A stretch of DNA of 64,000 nucleotides. Source: Nostoc sp. MG11 (GTDB lineage Bacteria; Cyanobacteriota; Cyanobacteriia; Cyanobacteriales; Nostocaceae). The DNA is taken from contig NZ_JACXXN010000004.1 of assembly GCF_014904695.1 (NCBI RefSeq), positions 248,001 through 312,000 on the forward strand, read 5' to 3'. The stretch's first letter is position 1. Every line of letters begins with the position of its first letter. Below are positions 42,976 through 52,077 of the stretch, piece after piece. The notes beneath the pieces were generated by a model. It was not told the origin of the DNA. It saw nothing but the letters and a program-made list of their open reading frames with translations, and did no database searches. A program made the translations under genes and the position numbers.

Positions 42976-44817
42976 TTATTTTATTTTCAAAATGATCGCT
43001 GTATTAAGTTTTAAAAAAAAGCTTTTTAGTCTATTTAATCGAAACCATCTGGCTAGCAAAATGATGTATCCAATTTCTGAGATTGGAGGTAAATTTGAGT
43101 CTGGATCGTAAATAGATAGTTTTTCAAACAAAATTTTCAAGATTTTTAGCCCAATTATACGAAGCTTAATAAAGTATTTAACTTCTCTTGCTACGGTTAT
43201 TCCAAGAAGATTCTTTTGCTCCATTAAGTATTTTTTTTCTGGATTAATTGAAATACTTAAATATTCTAATAAAGTAAATTGTTGACAAGCTTGAAGCATA
43301 ATAAGTAATTCATTAAACCAATCATAAAAATTTCTTGGAGGCAATTGATGAATACTATAACGGTATTTTGATATATCAAACTCAGGTAAAGAACTTTCAT
43401 CAACTCGATTTTGCAAAATATTAATAATCCAACGAACACGATCTAATTCAGCATGATGAAGCAATGGAAATTGTTCAGCACGCAGTATCGCATCTTTTAA
43501 GCTTCCTTGACATAAAAGAGAAATAATTAAATAAGCCCATTCTACTGGATCTGGTTCTGATGCTTTGAAAAACTGAAGAGTCCATTGAATTGGTTGAAAA
43601 ATCCAATTATGTGCCACAGATGCATTCCCTTTGTAAAGGCTACACAGTGCCAATCTTAGTTTGGGTTCTGGCATTGGTTGTGCATAGTTTAGGCATTTGA
43701 GATACAAAGCTTCTGCTTCATCATATTTACTTGACCATAGCTTTTCATCTCCTTGATGTAAAAGTATTCTATCTAATCCATTAAAAACAATAGTTGAATT
43801 TTTGTGATCCAATAATTCATTTACTATAATCAATGATTCAAATGGATTTTTCTGAATAATTTTTTGACCGACTTTTAGTGTTTTTTTTAGATTAAACCAC
43901 TGAAATATCTGATCTCGTTGTTTGAGAGTGTGTCGAGAGTGAACAAGTTTATATCCAGCATCGATAATTTGCTCAAGTTCATCCAAATTCTGAAACAAAT
44001 AATCAAGTTTATCTAAAATATCATTATCCTCAGCCAAAACACAGTTTTGCATATCAACAAATCCAGCAGCTTCAACTGAAGGAGTTCTTTCCGCAATCAA
44101 ACAGGATTTAGATGCTGGAATTTCAAAATGTTTACGAACTATTATCTTAGCCATAGTTCCACAAGTCGGAACAAACCATGAAGCATTTATCTTTCTGGCA
44201 TATTGTTCACCATAGAGCATTTGTGCAGTAGCCTTACCTGCCCATCCTTTGTGAGGGCATAATTCTGATGGATAATGTCCCTCAATGATATTTTTAATCC
44301 GTTGTCTCCAAGGATAGAGGGGAGTTATATTTCCAGTAAACAGTATCGGTATAATTTTTGATTCACCATAATCTCGATATAAGTCAGCATCTATAAAATT
44401 TGGCCATATAAACAAGTGCTCGGCAATCTCCGGCATATACTCAGTTGCAGTAGTTCCAATCGAAAAAAAGGTGTCTATACCCCAATTATCCATATCGGCA
44501 AGAAAAATAGAGCGGCAATCACACCAAGGGTCTCCGTTGTGAAACCCAATCTTCAGTATCTCTGGGTAAGCAGAGGTATTTTCAATTTTAAGTCTATGAC
44601 AAGCACTGTAGTTTACTCCACTTTCAAAAAGTGCTATGTCTGGCTGATATAGATCGCAAATCTGCTTATAGTCGCAATCTTTATTAATTACAATGACTTC
44701 AAAAAACTCTGATAGACATTTTACGTGTTGTTGTCTATGTAATAATACAAATTCCGCTAAGTTTTTATCATGTTTAAATTGGAAAAATACAAGTTTTGGT
44801 TTAGTTATTTTATCCAT
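42976..44817 (-). CDS. CgeB/DUF3880-like glycosyltransferase with helical-repeat C-terminal half
   Basis: A 613-residue protein. Residues 1-330 form a GT-B-like unit: KLVFFQFKHDKNLAEFVLLHRQQ at the start, DIALFESGVNYSACH, GFHNGDPWCDCRS and a C-terminal portion KCLIAERTPSVEAAGFVDMQNCVLAEDNDILD, reminiscent of CgeB/DUF3880 spore-type glycosyltransferases. The remaining 280 residues are helical repeats (DEAEALYLKCLNYAQPMPEPKLRLALCSLYKG) of TPR kind. A start at 44907 would add 30 residues coded partly by two HIP1 octamers and is not favoured. The domain combination is uncommon. Catalytic residues cannot be confirmed. Confidence 0.62.
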   Translation of the reverse strand: MDKITKPKLVFFQFKHDKNLAEFVLLHRQQHVKCLSEFFEVIVINKDCDYKQICDLYQPDIALFESGVNYSACHRLKIENTSAYPEILKIGFHNGDPWCDCRSIFLADMDNWGIDTFFSIGTTATEYMPEIAEHLFIWPNFIDADLYRDYGESKIIPILFTGNITPLYPWRQRIKNIIEGHYPSELCPHKGWAGKATAQMLYGEQYARKINASWFVPTCGTMAKIIVRKHFEIPASKSCLIAERTPSVEAAGFVDMQNCVLAEDNDILDKLDYLFQNLDELEQIIDAGYKLVHSRHTLKQRDQIFQWFNLKKTLKVGQKIIQKNPFESLIIVNELLDHKNSTIVFNGLDRILLHQGDEKLWSSKYDEAEALYLKCLNYAQPMPEPKLRLALCSLYKGNASVAHNWIFQPIQWTLQFFKASEPDPVEWAYLIISLLCQGSLKDAILRAEQFPLLHHAELDRVRWIINILQNRVDESSLPEFDISKYRYSIHQLPPRNFYDWFNELLIMLQACQQFTLLEYLSISINPEKKYLMEQKNLLGITVAREVKYFIKLRIIGLKILKILFEKLSIYDPDSNLPPISEIGYIILLARWFRLNRLKSFFLKLNTAIILKIK

Positions 44818-45014
44818 ATAAAGTGTTATAGCTTTTAAAAAGTCTGTTTGTAAAAAAAGGCAATATTCAAAGCGATCGCGCGACGGTTTTGATTCGTGCG
44901 ATCGCATCTAGCTACATCTCTCATTCAGAAGTTGATGCTTCTGAATTTCACCTATTTTCCACATGAGCATGGAAGAATGTACAGCAGGAGATTGTTCAAA
45001 TCTTCGTTGTAATA

Positions 45015-46007
45015 CTAGAGAGAAAACGTAAACTTTTCCGCTGCAAAGCTCTTAACTAGCCCCATTTTGCCATTTTTTACGTCCACGGTAAACAAGGCAT
45101 TGTTTTTGCCATTTTTGTCAGTAGCAAGCGCATACAATTGGCCAGAGGAAGAGCAAGCCAAGTCTTTAACATCGTTGAAGAGCGGGCGTCCCTCAAAGCT
45201 CAGTGGGGCCAATCTCTTAATTTTGACTTTGCCGGTCACTATGGCCTTCTCTTGCAAGTTCATTGTGATTAAAATGGGGACGTTTTCTGATCCCATCTCA
45301 GTTGCGAAAATATTTCCCTTCAGATCTTGGCATAGGTTAGCGAATCGATGAGTGAGTGGTAGTGGGGGTAGGGCCAGTTCATCTTTAGAAATAATTTTAC
45401 CTGTTCTGTAATCGAGTGTTTTGAAAGCAAAGGGTGGGATGCCCTCATTTCCTACCAGGCACAGAATTTGATTATTGGGAAGGCTGAGCAAACTTTCAAC
45501 AGTCTGATTAGATCTCTCTAAGCCGAGAATTTTTTTCGCTCTAAATTGACGGTTAGTAGCACCACCGATAACAGAAATGAGATGACTGAAATAACCATTT
45601 CTCGTACTAGAAACCGTAGAAATCACAACAGTCTTATCTCCAAGCACTATCGCTTTCGTAACCCGATCAGAGTCAGGTAAAAAGAAAGCCCGAGGTTTTT
45701 TCGGTACAGGTGATAGATTCTCAACGGACAGAACTGGCAAATTTACTTTAGAAAGAATCTTCAAATCTGACAGATCAGCAGAGATAACTTTTCCTATCGT
45801 CAGATCGGCAGTGTTCAGTTCTACTGACGGAGTTTGGTCTTCCCGGTTTCGATTATTAGATGTCTTAAGGAGATTTATTCCATAAAGAACCTCCTTACTT
45901 GGCTCACTCTTTTGAGCAAGCGCCTTACTAGAGAGGTCGGCAACAACAGTCGTAGTGAAACTGGCTGCTACTAACTTGGCAAATTGTCGGCGTTGCAGTG
46001 GTGTCAT
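45015..46007 (-). CDS. Exported protein with twin-arginine-like leader, unknown
   Basis: A 330-residue protein. The leader TPLQRRQFAKLVAASFTTTVVADLSSKALAQ has RR followed by a hydrophobic stretch and an ALAQ-type cleavage site, consistent with Tat or Sec export. The mature part is rich in beta-strands with repeated phrases (ADLTIGKVISADLSD, AIVLGDKTVVISTVSS, KTLDYRTGKIISKDE, NALFTVDVKNGKMGL) like blades of a beta-propeller. It has no known catalytic motif. It lies 23 bases downstream of the dimethylformamidase-like gene and probably works with it outside the cytoplasm. Shine-Dalgarno GGAG precedes ATG 46007. Confidence 0.7.
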   Translation of the reverse strand: MTPLQRRQFAKLVAASFTTTVVADLSSKALAQKSEPSKEVLYGINLLKTSNNRNREDQTPSVELNTADLTIGKVISADLSDLKILSKVNLPVLSVENLSPVPKKPRAFFLPDSDRVTKAIVLGDKTVVISTVSSTRNGYFSHLISVIGGATNRQFRAKKILGLERSNQTVESLLSLPNNQILCLVGNEGIPPFAFKTLDYRTGKIISKDELALPPLPLTHRFANLCQDLKGNIFATEMGSENVPILITMNLQEKAIVTGKVKIKRLAPLSFEGRPLFNDVKDLACSSSGQLYALATDKNGKNNALFTVDVKNGKMGLVKSFAAEKFTFSL

Positions 46008-46030
46008 TCTTGTACTCCTTGTGGGATGCT

Positions 46031-49000
46031 TTAAGGAACAATGAGGTTTGCATTTGGTGTCACAGGCTTAGCTCCCATATCTGCTAAGATGTTGACAGTT
46101 ATTTGCTTGACGCGAATATCTTCCCGAGTTGGATTGACATCGGCACTGTCTAGCCCCCACGCCCACTGAATGCTGCCAGAGGCAAAGACTTTAGCCCCAC
46201 CAATCGTGTAGCGGGCTGAGTGAGATTTGGTAAAATCCTGGTTGGCAGGGAGGGCTTGTTCTCCAGGCGGTTCGTCAAAGTTTGGCAATAAGGCAGAGGG
46301 AGTGACTGGCGACTGGGACAAGGTGACAAGACCAGGAGGAGCAGAGCCATTATTTACGATAAAATCCCATTCATAGCCCACTAGCAGAGTCAGCTGATCC
46401 CCGTTTTGGAGCCCCGTGTTTGCATAGTAAGGATCGCCGCTATTGGTGACAACAAAATTAGCACCGCCGTAGGTCTCTGGAAAGTCACTACCGTACATGA
46501 CTCCTAATAAGGCATTTTCAGGTCGCTGGTTTTGGATGCTGCGGAATTTATTAGTGGCTGCTGATGGCCCCTGCTGTATGGCGACAGGATCTAAATCCCA
46601 AGCTTGTTTGTAGCACGCCATCACCCGGTTGGGCCTCACTTGCCCGGCAGCAGGAGTGGAGCTTTCAAACCTCACTCGCCAATAGCAAGTATTAGCAGAG
46701 AAAAATCCCAAATTAGTTCCGCCATTGCGAGCAGCCTCGACGGCATCGCGTATTTCCTTAGACCAGTACTCATCGTGACCCACAGATAGAAATACTTTGT
46801 GATTGAGCAGACTTTGTCCGTGAGTGTGAACCCGCATATTGTCGGTGTAGGTCACATCGTAACCTTGAGATTCCAGCCAGCGCACCATATTGTATTCCCA
46901 TCGCAGGGGTGTGCCGGCCTGGTTGTCGAATGCAGAGGTTGCCTGGGAGAAGGGGCGATCGTAGGAAACCTTATAAGCACGATTTTCGCCAATGCTGTGA
47001 GAATTATACACGCTGTAACCCCCTGTCGCGTTATAGGCCAGGACAGTAGAAACGCTACTTTGGAATAGGATATCAGCAGTGCTGCTATCATCACGGACGA
47101 CAAACCACACATGCGCCACTATACCTGCCTGGTTAGTCAGCTTGGCTACATAAAGACCACTAGTCCAGTTATTGCCTACCTGTAGGACGTAAGAAGTTGT
47201 CCAGTTACACTCGACCAAGCGGGTATCGTTATCAATGCTACAGGGTGACTGGGGCCCGCCAGTAAGCGACCCGCTGCTCGCCATTAGCCTTCCTCCTGTG
47301 CCACCATAGTAGCCCAAGCGGTATACGTCGATGGTAAACTGTCCGGCTTGTCCAAGAGAAACCTTAATGTCCAACGATTCCCCTTTATTGACACTGGTTG
47401 CCGAGGCATAGCCGGCGATCTCGCCATCACCACGATTGACAAGCTTCCAGTTTGTTGTGCCAGGATTTAGGTTTTCAAAATAGATGGGATTAGGGTTCGC
47501 CGGAGTTGCTGAAGCTGAGAAGGCTATACTGCCGATACCTGCTACCGTTGCTGTTACTACCACTCCTTCAGTACCGCTAGGAACCGGTCCCAAGGTCAAG
47601 GTTGTACTTGCTTGACCGCTAGCATTAGTTACTACACTAACGGGTGAGACTGAACCGCCGCCACTAGTAACGACAAAGTTTACCGTTACCCCTGACTGAG
47701 GATTATTTTGGGCGTTTACGACTCGCACGACTAGGGGGTTGGGAAGAGTTGCTCCCGTTTCGCCACTCTGATTGTCGCCACTGACTTTAATCAAGCTACT
47801 GCCAACAACAAAGGCGATGTCGCGATAATAGTTAGTATTCCGGTAAGAACTGCTTGGGAAATAATTAGGGTTTACATTGTATACTCCATTGTTGCCGTCT
47901 GCCACTGAGCTAAGATCCCCCTGGACAATGGAACTGCCTAGTTCATCTTGGGTTGCAACATAATAGCTATTTGCGTTGACAGAGACCACATAAGTTGTAT
48001 TGGATGAGATGTTTACTGGTGTTTCTAGAAGCTGTTCTTGCCAACCAGAAGCCGTCTCGTTAGTAAAAGTTACGCTTTCTAATAGGGTTCCCGTTGCTGT
48101 CCAAAGCTTGCCAATATGAGTTCCTGTCTCGCTAGCGGCTTTCCAAAAGCGAATCGCGGTAATCTGTCCCCCTCTGCTACTGCGGAATTTCATGCCTAAT
48201 TCATAGGAAACACTATCAGTGAAATTTGCAAGGCTCGGTACTTGAGTTGTTAGAACTGTTTGTGTATTTCCTAATGGGTTAGCGGTGGCTGAGAAGGTAA
48301 CGCTACCTATTCCGCTTGCCGTGGCACTTACACTATTAGTTACAGGACTTGTGGCACCAGGACTAGCTCCCAGCGTTAAGCTGGTACTAGCTTGACCGCT
48401 AGTATTAGTGACTGCACTAGCGGGCGAGACTGACCCGCCGCCACTGGTAACGGCAAAGTTTACCGTGATCCCAGATTGGGGATTACCAGCACTGTCTTTG
48501 ACCTCAACAACCAAGGGGTTAGGTAAGGGAGTTCCGGCTGCACCAGTCTGATTGCCACCGCTAAGTTTAGTAATAGTCGGTAGGGCAACAGCAACAAAGT
48601 TGATGTCACGAAAATAGTTAGTATTTCGGTAAGAACCGGTTGGGAAAGCTCCCGGAGTCCCATTAAACACCCCATTATTACCGTCTGCCACTGAGCTAAG
48701 ATCGCCATTAACTATGGGGCTGACCAGTTGATCATAAGTGGCGACATAATAGGCATTTACGTTGACAGAGACTACATAGGTCGTATTCGCTTGAATGTTA
48801 ATTGGTGTTGCTAGAAGCTGCTCCTGCCAGCCGGAAGCTGTTTCATTAGAGAAGGTAACGCTCGCCAATAAGGTTCCCGTTGCCGTCCAAAGCTTGCCAG
48901 TATGAGTTCCTGTCTCGCTAGGAGCTTTCCAGAAGCGAATGGCGGTAATCTGTCCCCCTGTAGCGCTACTGAATTTCATGCCTAATTCGTAGGGAACGCT

Positions 49001-49051
49001 ATCAGTGAAATTTGCAATGCTCGGTGCTTGATTGGTAAAGAGGATAGTCAT
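46031..49051 (-). CDS. Large protein: two DUF4082/Ig-like units fused to a dimethylformamidase-beta-like domain
   Basis: A 1006-residue protein. Residues 1-258 and 263-517 are two copies of a DUF4082 beta-domain followed by a Big_1-type Ig domain (TKLSGGNQTGAAGTPLPNPLVVEVKD and IKVSGDNQSGETGATLPNPLVVRVV). Residues 521-1006 resemble the N,N-dimethylformamidase beta-subunit family, with DVYRLGYYGGTGGRLM, VLAYNATGGYSVYNSHS, KVFLSVGHDEYWSKEIRDAV and FFSANTCYWRVRFE. Metal-site residues of the HDEYW motif are present. It has no obvious signal peptide. The domain set points to a secreted or surface enzyme, or a binding protein, for carbohydrate or amide bonds; this is inference. It overlies the amino-sugar genes in transcription order. 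Confidence 0.8.
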   Translation of the reverse strand: MTILFTNQAPSIANFTDSVPYELGMKFSSATGGQITAIRFWKAPSETGTHTGKLWTATGTLLASVTFSNETASGWQEQLLATPINIQANTTYVVSVNVNAYYVATYDQLVSPIVNGDLSSVADGNNGVFNGTPGAFPTGSYRNTNYFRDINFVAVALPTITKLSGGNQTGAAGTPLPNPLVVEVKDSAGNPQSGITVNFAVTSGGGSVSPASAVTNTSGQASTSLTLGASPGATSPVTNSVSATASGIGSVTFSATANPLGNTQTVLTTQVPSLANFTDSVSYELGMKFRSSRGGQITAIRFWKAASETGTHIGKLWTATGTLLESVTFTNETASGWQEQLLETPVNISSNTTYVVSVNANSYYVATQDELGSSIVQGDLSSVADGNNGVYNVNPNYFPSSSYRNTNYYRDIAFVVGSSLIKVSGDNQSGETGATLPNPLVVRVVNAQNNPQSGVTVNFVVTSGGGSVSPVSVVTNASGQASTTLTLGPVPSGTEGVVVTATVAGIGSIAFSASATPANPNPIYFENLNPGTTNWKLVNRGDGEIAGYASATSVNKGESLDIKVSLGQAGQFTIDVYRLGYYGGTGGRLMASSGSLTGGPQSPCSIDNDTRLVECNWTTSYVLQVGNNWTSGLYVAKLTNQAGIVAHVWFVVRDDSSTADILFQSSVSTVLAYNATGGYSVYNSHSIGENRAYKVSYDRPFSQATSAFDNQAGTPLRWEYNMVRWLESQGYDVTYTDNMRVHTHGQSLLNHKVFLSVGHDEYWSKEIRDAVEAARNGGTNLGFFSANTCYWRVRFESSTPAAGQVRPNRVMACYKQAWDLDPVAIQQGPSAATNKFRSIQNQRPENALLGVMYGSDFPETYGGANFVVTNSGDPYYANTGLQNGDQLTLLVGYEWDFIVNNGSAPPGLVTLSQSPVTPSALLPNFDEPPGEQALPANQDFTKSHSARYTIGGAKVFASGSIQWAWGLDSADVNPTREDIRVKQITVNILADMGAKPVTPNANLIVP
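47501..49051 (-). repeat. Two-unit internal duplication of the DUF4082-Ig block
   Basis: The block coding residues 1-258 (48278-49051) and that for 263-517 (47501-48265) are very similar, including long shared stretches such as those around GIGSV and SGGGSVSP. The first unit pairs with the second over its whole length. It is a recent in-gene tandem duplication. Confidence 0.85.
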
Positions 49052-49197
49052 AAGCTATTTCCTATAAAGTTTAATTACTACGGGCCATCAAAAGTCACTT
49101 CTCTAATTAGGAACACTGAGTAGCCTTTGAATAAGCTGCTCGACGAATACTTGATGAACTTCGCTAGAAGCAATTTCCACGAAAGGAATTATTTTCT

Positions 49198-50394
49198 TTA
49201 AACCTGACAAGCCATTTTTAAAACTTTCACTACATAGTCCTGTTCGTGTTGAGTCATCTGATGAAACAAGGGTAGTAGGACAGTACAATCTTGTGCTTGC
49301 TCACTCTCAGAAAGGCGATCGCAAGTTGCTTTTTCACACTGGCATTCTCTGCTCCCACACAACCAAGCTTCAATTTGATAAGCAGGTTCCCGGTGAGCGC
49401 ACATAATTCCTCGTCTTGTGGCAACCCCAGCATCTAACATCACTTGCATGACTTGCCGTTGGTCGCATTTTTCTGGTAGGCGTACACAGTAACTTTGCCA
49501 GTTACTTTTTACCCAATCTGGCTCTGTCGGCAATTTTAAGCCTGGTATATCTGCCAGCATTTGCTGATATTGCTGTGCCAAGTAACGTCGGCGTTCAGTA
49601 ATTTCCGGTAGGCGTTTGAGTTGTTCTCTTCCAACTGCTGCTTGGATGTCGGTCATCCGGTAGTTGTAGCCCAACATCGGGTAAGACTCGAAGATGACTT
49701 GTTTGGCCCCGTGGCGTACGGTGTCGGGAACGCTCATCCCATGTTGTCGCCAGAGGCGAAATTGTTTGTCCCATTCAGGGTTGTTGGTAGTAAGCATTCC
49801 ACCATCACCAGTGGTAATCACTTTGCGGGGATGAAAGGAAAAACAAGCAATATCCCCGTGTGGCTTGCCGATTTTCTCCCACTCACCATTCCAGAGAATT
49901 TCACTGCCGATCGCACAAGCTGCATCTTCAATTACTGGTAGATTATGTTGATGGGCAACATCTAAAATGGCTTTGAGGTCGCAAGGCATCCCCATTTGGT
50001 GGACGACGAGAATGGCGCGGGTGCGTTCGCTAATCACATCTGCAATTAACAAGGGGTTGATATTATATGTTTGAGGTTCAATATCCACAAACACAGGTAT
50101 CGCCCCACAGTAACGGATACTGTTAGCAGTAGCAATATAAGAATGGCTAACAGTAATTACCTGATCCCCAGGTTGCACACCTACGGCTAACAGCGCTAAG
50201 TGTAATGCTGTGGTGCAATTGGAGACAGCGCAAGCATAGTCTGCTCCTACATAAGCCGCAAATTCCTGCTCAAAAGCAGCGACTTCTGGCCCTTGTGTAA
50301 CCCAGCCTGACATAATAGCCCGCTTGGCTGCTTCAGCTTCGGGTTCACCTATGCAGGGTTTGGCGATCGGGACATAGGGGATTTTCTCAGACAT
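49198..50394 (-). CDS. DegT/DnrJ/EryC1-family sugar aminotransferase
   Basis: A 398-residue PLP enzyme that converts a keto-sugar nucleotide to an amino sugar. The N-terminal substrate loop is WVTQGPEVAAFEQEFAAYVG. AVSNCTTALHLALLA binds the phosphate, VIEDAAC (D157) hydrogen-bonds the pyridine, and SFHPRKVITTGDGGM carries the Schiff-base lysine K191. Near the C-terminus a cysteine-rich strip (CGSRECQCEKATC) is inserted; its role is unknown. The ATG overlaps the stop of the epimerase gene by eight bases, so the two act in one path. Confidence 0.92.
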   Translation of the reverse strand: MSEKIPYVPIAKPCIGEPEAEAAKRAIMSGWVTQGPEVAAFEQEFAAYVGADYACAVSNCTTALHLALLAVGVQPGDQVITVSHSYIATANSIRYCGAIPVFVDIEPQTYNINPLLIADVISERTRAILVVHQMGMPCDLKAILDVAHQHNLPVIEDAACAIGSEILWNGEWEKIGKPHGDIACFSFHPRKVITTGDGGMLTTNNPEWDKQFRLWRQHGMSVPDTVRHGAKQVIFESYPMLGYNYRMTDIQAAVGREQLKRLPEITERRRYLAQQYQQMLADIPGLKLPTEPDWVKSNWQSYCVRLPEKCDQRQVMQVMLDAGVATRRGIMCAHREPAYQIEAWLCGSRECQCEKATCDRLSESEQAQDCTVLLPLFHQMTQHEQDYVVKVLKMACQV

Positions 50395-51361
50395 TGCTTG
50401 CTTCCTTTGTCAGCTTTTGTTCGCGCCACCATGTAACCAACCGACGCAATCCTTCTTCTAACGACACTTCTGTCTCAAAACCCAGCAATTTCTGAGCTTT
50501 ACTCACATTAGCAAGCCGCCGCTGCACGGCGTTGACTTTGCGCTCTGGGCCGTATTCTGGTTGCAAGTCTGATTCCATCACCTTAGCCAAACTATAGGCT
50601 AAGTCATTTAAACTGGTTTCTACACTACTAGCAATATTAAAAATCTCATCAGTGACATCTGCTTTTGCTGCCAAAATATTGGCTCTAGCAATGTCTTCGA
50701 TATATACAAAGTCCATTGTCTGTTTGCCATCGCCAAAAATCAATGGTGGTTGTCCAGCGACGATGCGCTCCATCCAACGAATTAACACCTCAGTGTAGAC
50801 ACCGTAAATATCCATACGCGGGCCGTAGACGTTGAAGTAGCGCAACCCTACATAGTCCAGCCCATACATATCATAAAAACTACGTAATAAGCCTTCATTA
50901 AAGGTCTTGGCTGCACCGTAAATAGTACGGTTGTTGTAAGGGTGGTGGGCTTCAGTGGTGGGGAACTCCTCCGCCATACCATATATTGATGCTGATGAAG
51001 CAGCAACTACCTTTTTTACTTCAGCTTTTACTGCTGCTTCTAAAACATTGAAAGTACCATCAGCCAAAACTTCCAATGCCAGACGCGGTTCTTCAGCACA
51101 TTGAGTAATGCGGATTGCTGCCTGATGAAAGACTATATCCACGCCTTGCATGACTTCCCCAAGAAGTTTTTGATCCCGGATATCGCCTTCTACAACTACT
51201 AAAGGGCCGTGCTCTTTTGCCCAAGCGAGGTTTTTCAGTTGTCCACGAGTGAAGTTATCAAGAATGATAATCTCAGAAACTTTTTCCTTTACCAATAAAT
51301 CGGCAATATGGGAGCCAACTAAACCTGCACCACCCGTGATTAAAATTCGCTTATTTTGCAT
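50387..51361 (-). CDS. NAD-dependent sugar epimerase/dehydratase (extended SDR)
   Basis: A 324-residue extended SDR. The NAD motif is GGAGLVGSHIADLL (10-23), the catalytic Y148 and K152 are in TIYGAAK, and FNVYGPRMD is the substrate motif. The family includes UDP-glucose 4-epimerase and relatives that form keto or epimer intermediates for the aminotransferase next door. An 8-base overlap with the following aminotransferase and a 5-base gap to the preceding acyltransferase show tight coupling. The exact sugar is unclear. Confidence 0.92.
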   Translation of the reverse strand: MQNKRILITGGAGLVGSHIADLLVKEKVSEIIILDNFTRGQLKNLAWAKEHGPLVVVEGDIRDQKLLGEVMQGVDIVFHQAAIRITQCAEEPRLALEVLADGTFNVLEAAVKAEVKKVVAASSASIYGMAEEFPTTEAHHPYNNRTIYGAAKTFNEGLLRSFYDMYGLDYVGLRYFNVYGPRMDIYGVYTEVLIRWMERIVAGQPPLIFGDGKQTMDFVYIEDIARANILAAKADVTDEIFNIASSVETSLNDLAYSLAKVMESDLQPEYGPERKVNAVQRRLANVSKAQKLLGFETEVSLEEGLRRLVTWWREQKLTKEASNV

Positions 51362-51366
51362 ATTTA

Positions 51367-52062
51367 TTATGTGTTTTTTGATGGTTCATATCCTTCCCGC
51401 CAGCGTAAAAACTTGGCAGGGACACCAGCGACGATCGCAAATGCTGGTACATCTTTGGTGACAACGGCTCCAGCGCCAACAATGCTTCCTTGACCAATTG
51501 TTACCCCAGGCAGGATAACTGCGTTCATGCCGATATCAGCTCCAGTTTCAATTTTTACTGATTGAATCTCTAGGTCTGTTTGGATGATTGGAACGTCAAT
51601 TGGCAATCCGGTATGTGTTGAACCCAGTACTTTTGCTCCAGGGCCCCATCCCACATAATCTTCAATAATTAAATCACGGGCATCGAAGTAACTCTGCGGG
51701 CCAATCCAAACGTTGTTACCAATGATATAAGTGCCATCGAACCGCCCTTGAATGTAGCTTTGGGAACCAATAAATACTTGATTCCCAATTTCAAATGTTT
51801 CGGGATGCTTAAAGCCTACACCACTCCCAATGCGAACTCCATGACCGAATTTACGTGCTACTGCACGCCAAATGGTTCGCCGCATCAGCGCATCAAATTC
51901 TCCATCACTGATGGCAAAGCGTCCATACAATTCGATTAATGGTTGCAGTTCATACTGAGTATTGAGATATGCTGCTAGTTGAATTTCAAAGTCAGGGTCT
52001 AGCTTCAATTCCTTTAACCCGTGGACAGCTTTGATGATCTTAGTCATAGCTGGATCAGACAT
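51367..52062 (-). CDS. Hexapeptide-repeat sugar N/O-acetyltransferase
   Basis: A 231-residue left-handed beta-helix protein. A helical N-terminal part (1-90) precedes repeated hexapeptides such as IGSGVGFKHPETFEIGNQVFIG, DYVGWGPGAKVLGSTHTG and IGMNAVILPGVTIGQGSIVGAGAVV. The His in GSTHTG is in the catalytic position seen in acetyltransferases. Its place in front of the epimerase and aminotransferase suggests it acetylates the amino group installed by that pathway. AGGAAA precedes the ATG. Confidence 0.87.
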   Translation of the reverse strand: MSDPAMTKIIKAVHGLKELKLDPDFEIQLAAYLNTQYELQPLIELYGRFAISDGEFDALMRRTIWRAVARKFGHGVRIGSGVGFKHPETFEIGNQVFIGSQSYIQGRFDGTYIIGNNVWIGPQSYFDARDLIIEDYVGWGPGAKVLGSTHTGLPIDVPIIQTDLEIQSVKIETGADIGMNAVILPGVTIGQGSIVGAGAVVTKDVPAFAIVAGVPAKFLRWREGYEPSKNT

Positions 52063-52077
52063 TGATTTCCTCAGCGA

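Noticed and set aside
44818-44907. 30-residue N-terminal extension of the CgeB-like glycosyltransferase
   Set aside because: It is encoded in part by two HIP1 octamers and the conserved fold begins only after the ATG at 44817.
46150-48708. Several frames of 60-89 codons on both strands within the 1006-residue gene
   Set aside because: They are shadows of the long frame and two of them follow its internal duplication.
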